From Roseomonas gilardii subsp. gilardii (GTDB lineage: Bacteria; Pseudomonadota; Alphaproteobacteria; Acetobacterales; Acetobacteraceae): a DNA stretch of 64,000 nucleotides. This document shows, one piece after another, positions 19,166 to 28,251 of the stretch. The notes beneath the pieces are model-generated. The model was not told where the DNA came from and did not search any database. It saw only the letters and a program-made list of their open reading frames with translations. The position numbers were made by a program, and so were the translations under genes. Every line of letters starts with the position of its first letter. Positions within the stretch are counted from its first letter, which is position 1. Where the stretch lies: assembly GCF_023078375.1 (NCBI RefSeq), contig NZ_CP095554.1:4084501-4148500 (forward strand), given 5' to 3'.

Positions 19166-20262
19166 TGGCGGGCGGGACGGAGACCGGCGCGCCCTCCTTC
19201 GAGACGGAGGGCGGGACACTGCGGGTTTCGGGGGACCTGACCACGGAAACGGTGGCCCCCTTCTGGAACCACCTGCCCGGCGAGGCCCAGGGGGTGCGGC
19301 ATGTGGACCTGTCCGGCGTCGGGACGATCGACACGGGCGGCGCCACGCTGCTGCTGCGCGCGGCCGGGGCCTGCGAGAGCTTCGAGGGCGCCAGCCGCCC
19401 GGTCGCCGCCGTGCTGGAACGGGTGCGGCTGGCGCGGGAACAGCCGGAGCCCCGCCCGGACGCGCCGCCCCTGCCGCTGATCCCGGCGTTGGGCTCCTGG
19501 GGCGTGGGCGTGTGGCGGGCGATGCTGATCCGCATCGCCTTCCTGGGCGAGGCCGCCACCACGCTGGTGAGCGCCTTCCGCCGCCGCCGCCAGCTCCGCC
19601 CGTCGGAGCTGCTGCGCCATCTCGACGAGGCCGGGACGCGATCCTTCCCCTTGGTCGCCCTGCTGGGCGTGCTGATCGGCCTGATCCTGGCCTTCCAGTC
19701 CGCCGCCCCGCTGCGACAGTTCGGGGCGGAGACCTTCATCCCCCGCATGGTCGGGATCTCCCTGCTGCGCGAACTCGGCCCGCTCCTGGCCGGGGTGATC
19801 CTGGCCGGCCGCACCGGCTCGGCCTATGCCGCCGAGCTCGGCACCATGACGGTGAACGAGGAGGTGGACGCGCTCCGCATCATGGGCATCGACCCGATGG
19901 TGATGCTGGTGCTCCCGCGCCTGATCGCCGGGCTGGTGGTGATGCCGGTGATGACCCTGCTGATGAACCTGTCGGGGCTGATCGGCATGACGGGCGTGAT
20001 GCTCAGCCTGGGCTATCCGCTGGTCTTCACCGTCAACCAGGTGGCGCAGGGCGTGGTGCTGAGCGACCTGCTGCAGGGGCTGCTCAAGGCGGCGGTCTTT
20101 GGCCTGGTCATCGCCGGCATCGGCTGCCGCGCCGGGCTGACGGCCGGGCGGGGGCCGCGCGCGGTGGGCGACGCCGCCACGGCGGCGGTGGTCGGCGGCA
20201 TCGTGGCCATCGTGGTGCTCGACGGCCTCTTCGCCATCCTCTTCTACCGCCTGGGCTTCTGA
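19165..20262 (+). CDS. mlaE: MlaE-type lipid ABC transporter permease with N-terminal STAS domain
   Basis: 365 residues. The first 100 or so form a STAS-like domain (GGTLRVSGDLTTETV, VDLSGVGTIDTGGATLLLRA), as in the longer alphaproteobacterial MlaE proteins. The permease domain carries the family signature RELGPLLAGVILAGRTGSAY, followed by EEVDALRIMGIDPM and several membrane helices. With MlaF and MlaD it should form the inner-membrane complex moving phospholipids between inner and outer membranes. Overlaps the amine oxidase stop; mlaF follows after 3 bp. Confidence 0.93.
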   Translation: MAGGTETGAPSFETEGGTLRVSGDLTTETVAPFWNHLPGEAQGVRHVDLSGVGTIDTGGATLLLRAAGACESFEGASRPVAAVLERVRLAREQPEPRPDAPPLPLIPALGSWGVGVWRAMLIRIAFLGEAATTLVSAFRRRRQLRPSELLRHLDEAGTRSFPLVALLGVLIGLILAFQSAAPLRQFGAETFIPRMVGISLLRELGPLLAGVILAGRTGSAYAAELGTMTVNEEVDALRIMGIDPMVMLVLPRLIAGLVVMPVMTLLMNLSGLIGMTGVMLSLGYPLVFTVNQVAQGVVLSDLLQGLLKAAVFGLVIAGIGCRAGLTAGRGPRAVGDAATAAVVGGIVAIVVLDGLFAILFYRLGF

Positions 20263-20265
20263 TCG

Positions 20266-21057
20266 ATGGTGGAACAGACGGCACCGGAAGGAACGGCCGC
20301 CATGGGGCGCGCGGAGACGGTGATCCGGGCGCGGGACATCGCCATGCGCTTCGGCTCCAACCTGCTGTTCCAGGATGTGAGCTTCGATGTCCGGCGCGGC
20401 GAGGTCTTCGTGATCCTGGGCGGCTCCGGCTGCGGCAAGTCCACCCTGCTCAAGCTGCTGATCGGGTTGATGCCGCCCAGCGAGGGGCGGATCGAGATCC
20501 TGGGCACGGACATGCTGGCGGCGGAGGGCGCCGCGCGCCGGACGCTGCTGAGCCGGCTCGGCGTGATGTGGCAATCGGGCGCCCTCTTCGGCTCGATGAC
20601 CCTGCTGGAGAATGTGATGCTGCCTCTGGAGGCCCATACCGACCTGCCGCCGGAGGGCCGGGCGGAGATCGCCCGCACCAAGCTCGGCCTGGTGGGGCTC
20701 AGCGAGGCGGCGAACCGGCTGCCGGCCGAGATCTCGGGCGGCATGGCCAAGCGCGCCGGCATTGCCCGGGCCATGGCGCTCGACCCGCCGCTGCTCTTCC
20801 TCGATGAGCCCTCGGCGGGGCTCGACCCGATCACCTCCGCGGGGCTCGACCAGCTCATCAAGGACTTCGCCCGCGACCTCGGCACGACCTTCGTGGTCGT
20901 GACGCACGAGCTGCAATCCATCCTGAACATCGGTGATCGCTGCATCATGCTGGACAAGGCCGCCAAGGGCATGATCGCGGAAGGCCGCCCCGGCGACCTG
21001 CGCGACGACCCGCCCAACGACACCGTCCGCCACTTCTTCCGCCGGGAGGCCGAGTAG
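20266..21057 (+). CDS. mlaF: MlaF-type lipid ABC transporter ATPase
   Basis: 263 residues. Walker A GGSGCGKST, Mla-type signature ISGGMAKRAGIARAMALD, Walker B LLFLDEPSAGLDP and switch His VVTHEL are intact. The segment VMWQSGALFGSMTLLENVMLPL is the family's typical Q-loop region. It powers lipid transfer by the MlaE permease at the inner-membrane cytoplasmic face. A downstream in-frame ATG (MGRAETVIRARD, 20302) could be the true start, since the first dozen residues are not conserved. Stop TAG abuts the mlaD start. Confidence 0.93.
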   Translation: MVEQTAPEGTAAMGRAETVIRARDIAMRFGSNLLFQDVSFDVRRGEVFVILGGSGCGKSTLLKLLIGLMPPSEGRIEILGTDMLAAEGAARRTLLSRLGVMWQSGALFGSMTLLENVMLPLEAHTDLPPEGRAEIARTKLGLVGLSEAANRLPAEISGGMAKRAGIARAMALDPPLLFLDEPSAGLDPITSAGLDQLIKDFARDLGTTFVVVTHELQSILNIGDRCIMLDKAAKGMIAEGRPGDLRDDPPNDTVRHFFRREAE

Positions 21058-22101
21058 ATGGCCGCGCCCGGGCGAGGCTCCGGCCTCTATCTGCGGGTCG
21101 GGCTGCTGATCCTGGCGGGGATCGCGCTAGCGGTCGGCTTCGTGATGTTCTTCACCGCCGGACGGCTCAACCGCCATTCCGAGATCTTCGAGACCTATTT
21201 CCGGGAAAGCGTGCAGGGCCTCGATGTCGGCGCGCCGGTGCGCTACCGCGGCGTGCAGCTCGGCCGCGTCACCGAGATCACCCTGGTCAACTCCATCTAC
21301 CGCAACCCGGAGGGGCGGCCCTTCCAGGCGGCCTTCCAGCTCGTCGTCGTGCGCTTTGCCATCGACCAGGACCGGCTGGGCCCGGAAGGTGCCGATCCCG
21401 AGCGCGCGGTCGGCTTCGGCCTGCGCACGCGCCTGTCGAGCGCCGGCCTGACCGGCGGCTCCTATATCGAGATGGATTTCGAGAACCCCGAGCGTTTCCC
21501 GGTGGAGAAGCTGCCCTGGACGCCGGAGCATCCGGTGATCCCCTCCATCCCCTCCACCGTGGCGCAGGTGCAGGATGCCGCGCAGAACCTGCTGAACCGC
21601 CTCCAGGGCCTGCCGCTGGAGGACATCATGAACAATCTCGACGGCGTGCTGGCGGATGTCCACCGGCAGACCAGCAGCGGCGACCTGGCGAAGACCCTGG
21701 CCGATGTCTCGGCCATGGCCGGCACGTTGCGCCAGACCCTGGACAGCACGGACATCCAGGGGATGGTGAAGGACATCCGCGGCGCCGTGGCGGATCTGCG
21801 CCGCACCGTGGCGGGGCCGGAGATGCAGGCGACGCTGCGGTCCACCCGCGACGCCGCCGCACAGCTCAACGCCTCGATGCAGAAGCTGCCGGCGGTGATC
21901 AGCGCGCTGGAGCGCACGGCGCGCACGGCGGGCCATACGACCAGCGACGTGAACGCCGACCTGCAGCCGATCCTGCGCGACCTGGGGGCGGTGGCCGCCA
22001 ACCTGCGCGATACGACCGAGACCCTGCGCCGCGCGCCCTCCCAGGCGATCCTGGGCGCGCCGCCACCGCCACCCGCCTGGGCCACGGAGCGCAGCCGATG
22101 A
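21058..22101 (+). CDS. mlaD: MlaD-type MCE-domain lipid-binding protein
   Basis: 347 residues. One N-terminal membrane anchor (LRVGLLILAGIALAVGFVMF) precedes the MCE domain, whose core motif VGAPVRYRGVQLGRVTEI sits near residues 57-74. A C-terminal coiled-coil-like region with repeated DLRRTV / LRDTTETLRR segments follows and ends in a proline stretch. MlaD-type proteins form a ring on the periplasmic face that passes lipids to MlaE. This longer version resembles the alphaproteobacterial forms with an extended helical tail. It starts immediately after the mlaF stop and overlaps the next gene by 4 bp. Confidence 0.92.
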   Translation: MAAPGRGSGLYLRVGLLILAGIALAVGFVMFFTAGRLNRHSEIFETYFRESVQGLDVGAPVRYRGVQLGRVTEITLVNSIYRNPEGRPFQAAFQLVVVRFAIDQDRLGPEGADPERAVGFGLRTRLSSAGLTGGSYIEMDFENPERFPVEKLPWTPEHPVIPSIPSTVAQVQDAAQNLLNRLQGLPLEDIMNNLDGVLADVHRQTSSGDLAKTLADVSAMAGTLRQTLDSTDIQGMVKDIRGAVADLRRTVAGPEMQATLRSTRDAAAQLNASMQKLPAVISALERTARTAGHTTSDVNADLQPILRDLGAVAANLRDTTETLRRAPSQAILGAPPPPPAWATERSR

Positions 22102-22742
22102 ACGGTCCCAACCGACCTACCCCGCTCACTCTCCCGCTGGGCCGCCGGCTGGTGCTGGCCGGGCTGCTGGCCCTGCCCGGCTGCTCCGCGCTGCAGAGCC
22201 GCCCTTATGTGGAGCCGCTGCGCTTCCGGCTCGATCCCGTGCGCTCCGGTCCGCCCGTGCGCGGCTTCGGACGGCAGACGGTCCTGGTCCGCCTGGCGCG
22301 CGCGGCACCGGGGACGGAGGGGCGCCTGCTGCGCTCCATCAATCCGGACGGCACGGTGCGTGTCGAATACTACGCCGAATGGGTCGCGCCACCGGCCGAG
22401 GCGATGGACGAGGCACTGCGCCGCTGGCTCACCGCCTCGGGCCTGTTCGCCGCGGTGCTGGCCCCTGGCACGCGCGCGAACAGCGATCTGGTGCTGGAAA
22501 CCGAGCTGACCGCCCTGCATGCCGATCTTGGCCAGGGCCTGGCCCGGGCCAGCCTTTCCGCGGTGCTGCTCCGCGAAGGGACTCTGGACCGCCGCGCCGT
22601 GCGCCAGTTCACCGTGTCCGGGACCGCCCCCCTGCCGCCGGAGCGGCCGCTGCGTCCGGAGCCGCAGGCCCGGGCGATGGTGGAGGCGCTGGCGGGGGCT
22701 TTCGCCCAGCTCGAACAACAGATTTTGATCTCGTTAAGATAG
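22098..22742 (+). CDS. PqiC/DUF330-like auxiliary lipoprotein of the lipid ABC transporter
   Basis: 214 residues. After GRRLVLAGLLALPGCSAL, a lipobox (LPGC) marks a lipoprotein. The mature domain (FGRQTVLVRLARAAPG, INPDGTVRVEYYAEWVAPPA, SDLVLETELTALHADL) matches the ABC-type auxiliary component family often placed last in MCE-transporter operons. Such lipoproteins are thought to link the MCE protein to the outer membrane. ATGA overlap with mlaD. The C-terminus is followed by an AT-rich stretch at 22740-22800 that may carry the promoter of the next gene. Confidence 0.85.
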   Translation: MNGPNRPTPLTLPLGRRLVLAGLLALPGCSALQSRPYVEPLRFRLDPVRSGPPVRGFGRQTVLVRLARAAPGTEGRLLRSINPDGTVRVEYYAEWVAPPAEAMDEALRRWLTASGLFAAVLAPGTRANSDLVLETELTALHADLGQGLARASLSAVLLREGTLDRRAVRQFTVSGTAPLPPERPLRPEPQARAMVEALAGAFAQLEQQILISLR

Positions 22743-22861
22743 TAATCATCTATTAATACAACTGTGGGTTAACTAAGCAGGACGGTGTTCACGAATACCT
22801 AGACATCCGTCAATCTTCGGCCAGGATGGCACGTTGAGGCGGGTGTTTCAGGGGTCGCCCC

Positions 22862-23484
22862 ATGCCGTTTGATGGCCCGGACAGAGACGAGGACTGGAAC
22901 GAGGTCTGGTCGGAATACGACCACCGCCGGGGCATGGCGCGCGGCCTGCTGCCCAAGCCGGTCCCGGCCGGGAAGACCCTGCCACTCCGGCGGGACCAGG
23001 GCCGGCGTAGCCTGCTGTTCCCGCTGCTGATCGCCCTGTTGCTGGTTTTCGGCATCGGACTCGTCGCGCCGTCCTGGATCATGGCGCGGGACTTCGCCGC
23101 GAAGCTGCGGCATGCGGATGGCGCCACGCTGTTGCAGATGGCCAACCAGCCCAGCCTCCGGGGTAATCTGTGGCGGGAATTCCTGCTCCGGGCCGATGCG
23201 GAGGACCTTTCGCCCACGGCCCGGAACTGGCTCGCGGACATGGCGGGGGACATGGTGGCGGGCTGGAATGACCCAAATCCGTCGGTGCCTGGCTGCAACT
23301 GCGCCGCTCGCCTCCCCTCCCATCCCAGCATGTGCTGCGCTCCCTCGGCGAACCCATCGGCACCAGCCATCTCCGCTATGCCGCCGCGCGGCTGAACTAT
23401 GCCGGCGGAGTCGGCTTCGACCTTTCCTGGCAGGGCGGCCAGATGCGCATCCTGGGCCTGCGCTTCCAGGATGGCCGAACCTAG
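22862..23484 (+). pseudogene. Membrane protein, possibly DUF2939-like, with one-base frame break
   Basis: Start ATG 22862 (MPFDGPDRDEDWNEVW). A basic segment and one membrane helix (SLLFPLLIALLLVFGIGLVA) lead to a periplasmic domain (FAAKLRHADGATLLQMANQP). The frame is lost near 23285. The rest continues in another frame (WLQLRRSPPLPSQHVLRSLG to GGQMRILGLRFQDGRT) and stops at TAG 23482-23484. The 623-bp span is one base short of a multiple of three, so a single missing base explains the break. The layout (helix plus domain ending in a hydrophobic strand pattern) suggests the DUF2939 family, but I am unsure of the name. Confidence 0.7.
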
Positions 23485-23531
23485 CCGGCCAAGCCTTTCC
23501 CATCGGTAAAGACACCGGCGGCCGCCCGGGT

Positions 23532-23553
23532 CTGTCATCGAACCTTCACAAAA
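23532..23553 (+). promoter_or_regulatory. Pho box (PhoB site) upstream of pstS
   Basis: CTGTCAT at 23532-23538 is a perfect half-site. Exactly 11 bp later CCTTCAC (23543-23549) matches the CTGTCAC half-site at five of seven positions, and an AAAA follows. The site lies about 100 bp upstream of pstS. The downstream operon encodes PhoB itself, so autoregulation under phosphate starvation is expected. Confidence 0.7.
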
Positions 23554-23650
23554 GTGAAACATGACCGTCGCCTTGCGGGGCTAGGGAGCACTCGGCGGCG
23601 GGAATACCTGCCCCGCCGGCAAGAACAATCCGCTCCGGAGACCCCGCACG

Positions 23651-24694
23651 GTGTACAGACGCTCCCTCGCTCTCCTCACCGGCCTCGCGCTGCTGAGCGC
23701 CGCCGTGCCGCACGGCGCCCTGGCCCAGACGATCGAGATCACCGGTGCCGGTGCGTCCTTTCCCAATCCCGTCTACCAGCGCTGGGGCGAGGGGGCGAAG
23801 GCGATCGGCATCCAGTTGAACTACCAGTCCGTGGGTTCGGGTGCCGGCATCAACCAGATCCGCAACCGCACGGTGGATTTCGGTGCCTCCGACGCGCCGC
23901 TGACGCCGGAGCAGCTGACCGAGGCCAAGCTGGTGCAGTTCCCGGCCGTGATGGGCTCCGTTGTTCCCATCGTGAACCTGCCGGGCGTCGAGATCGACCA
24001 GTTGAAGCTGACCGGCGAGATTCTGGCCGACATCTATGCCGGTAAGATCACCAAGTGGAACGACCCGAAGCTGGTGGAGCTGAACAAGGGCGTGACCCTG
24101 CCCAGCGTCGCCATCGCGCCGATCTACCGCGCCGATGCCTCCGGCACCTCCTTCGTCTTCACCTCCTACCTCTCCGCCGTCTCCCCCGACTGGAAGAGCA
24201 TGGTCGGAGCAGCCACCTCCGTGAAGTGGCCGGCCGGTGCCGGCGCGCGCGGCAACGAGGGCGTGGCCGGCACGGTGCGCAACACCCGCGGCGCCATCGG
24301 CTATGTCGAGAACGCCTATGCCACGCAGAACAAGCTGACCACCGTGCAGTTGCGCAACAAGGCCGGCCAGTTCGTGAAGCCGACCATGGACAGCTTCATC
24401 GCCGCCGCCGCGAATGCCAACTGGAACGCGCCCGGCATGGCCGCCAGCATCATCGACCAGCAGGGCGACGCCTCCTGGCCGATCGTCTCGCCGACCTTCA
24501 TCCTGCTGCCGGCCAATCCGGAGAAGGCCGACCGCTCCCTCGCGGTGATGCGCTTCTTCGACTGGGCCTTCACCCATGGCGGCGACGCGGCGCGCCAGCT
24601 CGAATACATCCCCCTGCCCGAGACCGTGCAGGCCAAGGTGCGCGAGGCCTGGAAGCAGGTGAGCGTGGACGGCAAACCCGTCTGGAACCAGTAA
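23651..24694 (+). CDS. pstS: Phosphate ABC transporter substrate-binding protein PstS
   Basis: 347 residues starting at GTG 23651. Signal peptide of about 25 residues ending AVPHGALAQ, then the PstS phosphate-site segments TGAGASFPNPVYQRW, SVGSGAGINQIRNRTVDFGA and RADASGTSFVF. It binds phosphate in the periplasm and hands it to PstCA. It heads the pstSCAB-phoU-phoB cluster behind a Pho box, with a strong hairpin between it and pstC. Confidence 0.96.
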   Translation: MYRRSLALLTGLALLSAAVPHGALAQTIEITGAGASFPNPVYQRWGEGAKAIGIQLNYQSVGSGAGINQIRNRTVDFGASDAPLTPEQLTEAKLVQFPAVMGSVVPIVNLPGVEIDQLKLTGEILADIYAGKITKWNDPKLVELNKGVTLPSVAIAPIYRADASGTSFVFTSYLSAVSPDWKSMVGAATSVKWPAGAGARGNEGVAGTVRNTRGAIGYVENAYATQNKLTTVQLRNKAGQFVKPTMDSFIAAAANANWNAPGMAASIIDQQGDASWPIVSPTFILLPANPEKADRSLAVMRFFDWAFTHGGDAARQLEYIPLPETVQAKVREAWKQVSVDGKPVWNQ

Positions 24695-24714
24695 GGTCCG
24701 TCACCGGAGCATGA

Positions 24715-24740
24715 CCGGAGGGGCCGCGAGGCCCCTCCGG
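24715..24740 (+). terminator. Intercistronic hairpin between pstS and pstC
   Basis: CCGGAGGGGCC (24715-24725), loop GCGA, GGCCCCTCCGG (24730-24740): a perfect 11-bp stem with a GNRA-type tetraloop and no T-run after it. The place fits an attenuator or mRNA-stabilising hairpin that lets PstS be made in excess over the membrane subunits. Confidence 0.7.
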
Positions 24741-24767
24741 CACTTCTGACCGAGGAAGGTCCCGAGG

Positions 24768-25768
24768 TTGTCCCAGACCGTCTCCCACCTCGCGGGCGCC
24801 GCCGTCGGCGCCGATCCGGTCCCCCCCGGCCCAGCCGCGCCACGCGGCGCACCACCGGCTTCGGCGATGCCCTCTTCGCGGGTCTCTGCCAGGGGGCCGG
24901 CATCCTGGTGCTGGTGCTGCTGGGCGCCATCATCGTGGAGCTGTTCCTGGGCGGGCTGCCGGCCTTCCGGGCCTTTGGCGCAGCCTTCGTCACCTCGACG
25001 GAATGGAACCCGGTGCAGGAGGTCTTCGGCGGCGGCGTGCCCATCTACGGCACGCTGCTGACCGCGCTGCTGGCCATCCTCATGGCCGTGCCCGCGGCCT
25101 TCGGCATCGCCTTCTTCCTCACCGAGCTGGCGCCCGACTGGATGCGCCGCCCGGTCGGCGTGGCGGTGGAGCTGCTGGCCGCCGTACCCTCGATCATCTA
25201 CGGCATGTGGGGCTTCTTCGTGATCGTGCCCTTCATGGCGACCACCATCCAGCCGCCGATCATCGACACGCTGGGCGAGGTGCCGGTCATCGGCGCGCTC
25301 TTCTCCGGCGCGCCCTTCGGCACCGGCCTGTTCACCGCCGCGCTGATCCTGGCGATCATGATCCTGCCCTTCGTCGCCGCCACGATGCGCGACGTGTTCG
25401 AGCAGGTGCCGCCGGTCTTCAAGGAAAGCGCCTATGGCCTCGGCGCCACGACCTGGGAGGTGATGCGCGGCGTCGTCCTGCCCTATACCCGCATCTCCGT
25501 GGTGGGCGGCGTCATGCTGGGCCTGGGCCGCGCCCTGGGCGAGACCATGGCCGTCACCTTCGTGATCGGCAACGCCAACCGCATCTCCACCTCGCTCTTC
25601 GGGCCGGGCAACACCATCGCCTCGCTGGTCGCGCTGGAATTCGGCGAGGCCAGCAGCGGCAGCCTGAAGCTCTCCGCGCTGCTGGCGCTGGGCTTCGTCC
25701 TCTTTGTCATCTCCTTCGCGGTGCTGGCCGTTTCGCGCTGGCTGCTGCGGCCCCGCCTGAAGGCCTGA
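24768..25768 (+). CDS. pstC: Phosphate ABC transporter permease PstC (frame break in a C7 run)
   Basis: The open membrane domain is typical PstC: TEWNPVQEVFGGGVPIYGTL, the EAA-type loop FKESAYGLGATTWEVM, and several helices. Upstream codons in that frame (RRTTGFGDALFAGLCQGAG) are also PstC-like but have no start. The start TTG 24768 (MSQTVSHLAGAAVGADPV) is in another frame. Adding one C to the C7 run at 24821-24827 joins them as ADPVPPRPSRATRRTTGFGD. The gene is thus complete apart from one base; a GTG at 24908 would give a truncated first helix. It forms the inner-membrane channel with PstA. Confidence 0.9.
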
Positions 25769-25772
25769 ACCG

Positions 25773-26666
25773 ATGAGCGCCACCGCCGCCCGCCCGGGAC
25801 ATGTCGGCCCACGCAAGGACCCCGCCGTCGCGCGCGCCCTCGGCCGCAGCCGGCACCGCCAGGACCTGATCGTCCGCGGCCTGTGCATCGCCGCCACGCT
25901 TCTGGGCCTCTTCTTCCTCGCCTCGATCCTGCTCACCCTGCTGCTGCGCGGCCTGCACGGCCTGTCGCTGCAGACGCTGGTCACGGTGACCCGCCCGCCC
26001 GGCAGCGGCGGCGGGCTGCTGAACCCGATCGTCGGCAGCCTGATCCAGGTGGCCCTCGCCACGCTGGTGGGCACGCCGATCGGCATGCTGGTGGGCACCT
26101 ACCTCGCGGAATATGCCCGGGGGTCGAAGCTCGGCGGCGCCGTGCGCTTCGTCTCGGACGTGCTGCTGTCCGCGCCCTCGATCCTGATCGGCCTCTTCGT
26201 CTACCAGCTCCTGGTGCTGCCCTTCGGCGGCTTCTCCGGCTGGGCGGGCGTGGCGGCGCTGGCCATCATCATCATCCCCGTCGTGGTCCGCACCACGGAG
26301 GACATGCTGAGCCTGCTGCCCGACATGCTGCGCGAGGCGGTGATCGGCCTGGGCTCGCCCAAGTGGAAGATGGTGGTGCTGGTGGGCTGGCGCGCCGCCG
26401 CCTCGGGCATCATCACCGGTGTGCTGCTGGGCGTGGCCCGCATCGCCGGCGAGACCGCGCCGCTGCTCTTCACCTCGCTCGGCAACCTGAACTGGTCGGT
26501 CAGCCTGTCCCAGCCGATGGCGAGCCTGCCGATCACCATCTACGCCTATGCCGGCTCCCCCTATGAGGACTGGGTCACCCTGGCCTGGGCCGGCGCCCTG
26601 ATCATCACCCTGGGGGTTCTGGGCCTGAACCTCGTCGCCCGCACCGTGCTGCGCGCCAAGCGCTGA
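25773..26666 (+). CDS. pstA: Phosphate ABC transporter permease PstA
   Basis: 297 residues. After a cytosolic N-terminus of about 35 residues come six likely membrane helices, with the PstA segments [39 protein letters not shown] and the coupling loop [17 protein letters not shown] that contacts PstB. It pairs with PstC, whose stop is 4 bp upstream; pstB follows after 11 bp. Complete and typical. Confidence 0.95.
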   Translation: MSATAARPGHVGPRKDPAVARALGRSRHRQDLIVRGLCIAATLLGLFFLASILLTLLLRGLHGLSLQTLVTVTRPPGSGGGLLNPIVGSLIQVALATLVGTPIGMLVGTYLAEYARGSKLGGAVRFVSDVLLSAPSILIGLFVYQLLVLPFGGFSGWAGVAALAIIIIPVVVRTTEDMLSLLPDMLREAVIGLGSPKWKMVVLVGWRAAASGIITGVLLGVARIAGETAPLLFTSLGNLNWSVSLSQPMASLPITIYAYAGSPYEDWVTLAWAGALIITLGVLGLNLVARTVLRAKR

Positions 26667-26677
26667 GAGGCTTCGCC

Positions 26678-27517
26678 ATGAACGGAAACGCCACCCACTT
26701 CAGCATGCCGGGTTCCTCCCAGAGCAGCCTGGTGGACACCTCCCGCCCCTCCACGCCCCTGAACGAGGCGGGGATGAGCGTGCGCGACCTGAACTTCTGG
26801 TACGGCGACAAGCATGCGCTGAAGGGCATCAACCTCGACCTGCCGCACCGTCAGGTGACCGGCATGATCGGCCCCTCCGGCTGCGGCAAGTCCACCCTGC
26901 TGCGCATCCTGAACCGCATGTACAGCCTCTATCCCGGCCAGCGGGCGGAGGGGCAGGTGCTGCTGGACGGGGAGAACATCCTCGACCCGGGCATGGACCT
27001 GAACATGCTGCGCGCCAAGGTCGGCATGGTGTTCCAGAAGCCCACCCCCTTCCCCATGACGATCCGCGAGAACATCGCCTTCGGCATCCGCCTGCACGAG
27101 CGCCTGGGCCGGACCGACATGGCCGAGCGCATCGAATGGGCACTGACCCGCGCCGCGCTGTGGGATGAGGTGAAGGACCGGCTGGACACCAATGCCGCCG
27201 GCCTCTCGGGCGGGCAGCAGCAGCGCCTCTGCATCGCCCGCACCATCGCGGTGCGGCCGGACGTGATCCTGCTCGACGAGCCGACCTCCGCGCTCGACCC
27301 GATCAGCACCGCCCGCATCGAGGAGCTGATCGACGAGCTGAAGCAGGACTTCACCATCGCCATCGTGACGCACAACATGCAGCAGGCGGCCCGCTGCGCC
27401 GACCAGGTGGCCTTCTTCTACCTGGGCGAGCTGGTGGAGGTGGCGCCGGCGGCGCAGCTCTTCACCACCCCGCGCGAGCGGCGGACCCAGGACTACATCA
27501 CCGGCCGCTTCGGCTGA
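26678..27517 (+). CDS. pstB: Phosphate ABC transporter ATPase PstB
   Basis: 279 residues. Walker [11 protein letters not shown]-loop [14 protein letters not shown] (typical PstB), signature LSGGQQQR, Walker [14 protein letters not shown] and switch His [10 protein letters not shown] are all present. The first 30 or so residues, before [11 protein letters not shown], are a variable extension. It drives phosphate import through PstCA and, with PhoU, relays phosphate status to the PhoR-PhoB system. Confidence 0.96.
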   Translation: MNGNATHFSMPGSSQSSLVDTSRPSTPLNEAGMSVRDLNFWYGDKHALKGINLDLPHRQVTGMIGPSGCGKSTLLRILNRMYSLYPGQRAEGQVLLDGENILDPGMDLNMLRAKVGMVFQKPTPFPMTIRENIAFGIRLHERLGRTDMAERIEWALTRAALWDEVKDRLDTNAAGLSGGQQQRLCIARTIAVRPDVILLDEPTSALDPISTARIEELIDELKQDFTIAIVTHNMQQAARCADQVAFFYLGELVEVAPAAQLFTTPRERRTQDYITGRFG

Positions 27518-27534
27518 GGGAAAGGAAGGCGGCC

Positions 27535-28251
27535 ATGCCCAATCAGCCCGAACACATCGTCAAGTCCTACAGCGACGAGCTGCGCCGGCTGCGCGAACTG
27601 GTCGCGCGCATGGGCGGCCTCGCCGAGCGGCAGGTGGCCGATGCCGCCTATGTGCTCACCCGGCGCGACGCCACGGCGGCGGCCGAGGTCGCCGCCCGCG
27701 ATGCCCCGATCGACGGGCTGGAGCGCGAGGTGGAGAGCTTCTGCGTCCGCCTCCTCGCGCTGCGGGCACCGATGGCGGCGGATCTGCGCTTCATCATCGC
27801 GGCGATGAAGATCAGCCAGGAGCTGGAGCGCATCGGCGACTATGCCCGCAACGTCGCCAAGCGGGTCATGGTGATCGCGCAGCAGCCCAACCTCGTCGGC
27901 CTGGGCACTTTCGAGGCGCTGGCGCAGCTCGTGCAGCGCAACCTCAAGGACGTGATCGACGCGCTGCTGAACGAGGATGCCGAGGCCTGCCGCCGCGTCT
28001 GGGCCAGCGACGTGGCGGTGGACGACATCTACAACGGCCTCTTCCGCCAGTTGCTGACCCACATGATGGAAGACCCGCGCAACATCACCGCAGCCACGCA
28101 CATGCACTTCATCGCCAAGAACTTCGAGCGCATCGGCGACCACGCCACCAACATCGCCGAGACGGTGTATTTCTCGATCACCGGCCAGAACCTTCCCGAC
28201 GACCGGCCGAAGGTCGAGGCCCCCGGCGACCTGTCCCCGTCCGACGCATGA
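27535..28251 (+). CDS. phoU: Phosphate signalling protein PhoU
   Basis: 238 residues made of two repeated three-helix halves. Each carries the metal-cluster motif (ELERIGDYARNVAKR and NFERIGDHATNIAE). PhoU connects PstB with the sensor kinase and keeps the Pho regulon off when phosphate is plentiful. The start is 18 bp after the pstB stop; the stop overlaps the phoB start (ATGA), implying coupled translation. Confidence 0.95.
   Translation: MPNQPEHIVKSYSDELRRLRELVARMGGLAERQVADAAYVLTRRDATAAAEVAARDAPIDGLEREVESFCVRLLALRAPMAADLRFIIAAMKISQELERIGDYARNVAKRVMVIAQQPNLVGLGTFEALAQLVQRNLKDVIDALLNEDAEACRRVWASDVAVDDIYNGLFRQLLTHMMEDPRNITAATHMHFIAKNFERIGDHATNIAETVYFSITGQNLPDDRPKVEAPGDLSPSDA

Noticed and set aside
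24908-25768. pstC starting at GTG 24908
   Set aside because: It would remove most of the N-terminal region although the preceding codons in the same frame are clearly PstC-like; a missing base in the C7 run explains the data better.
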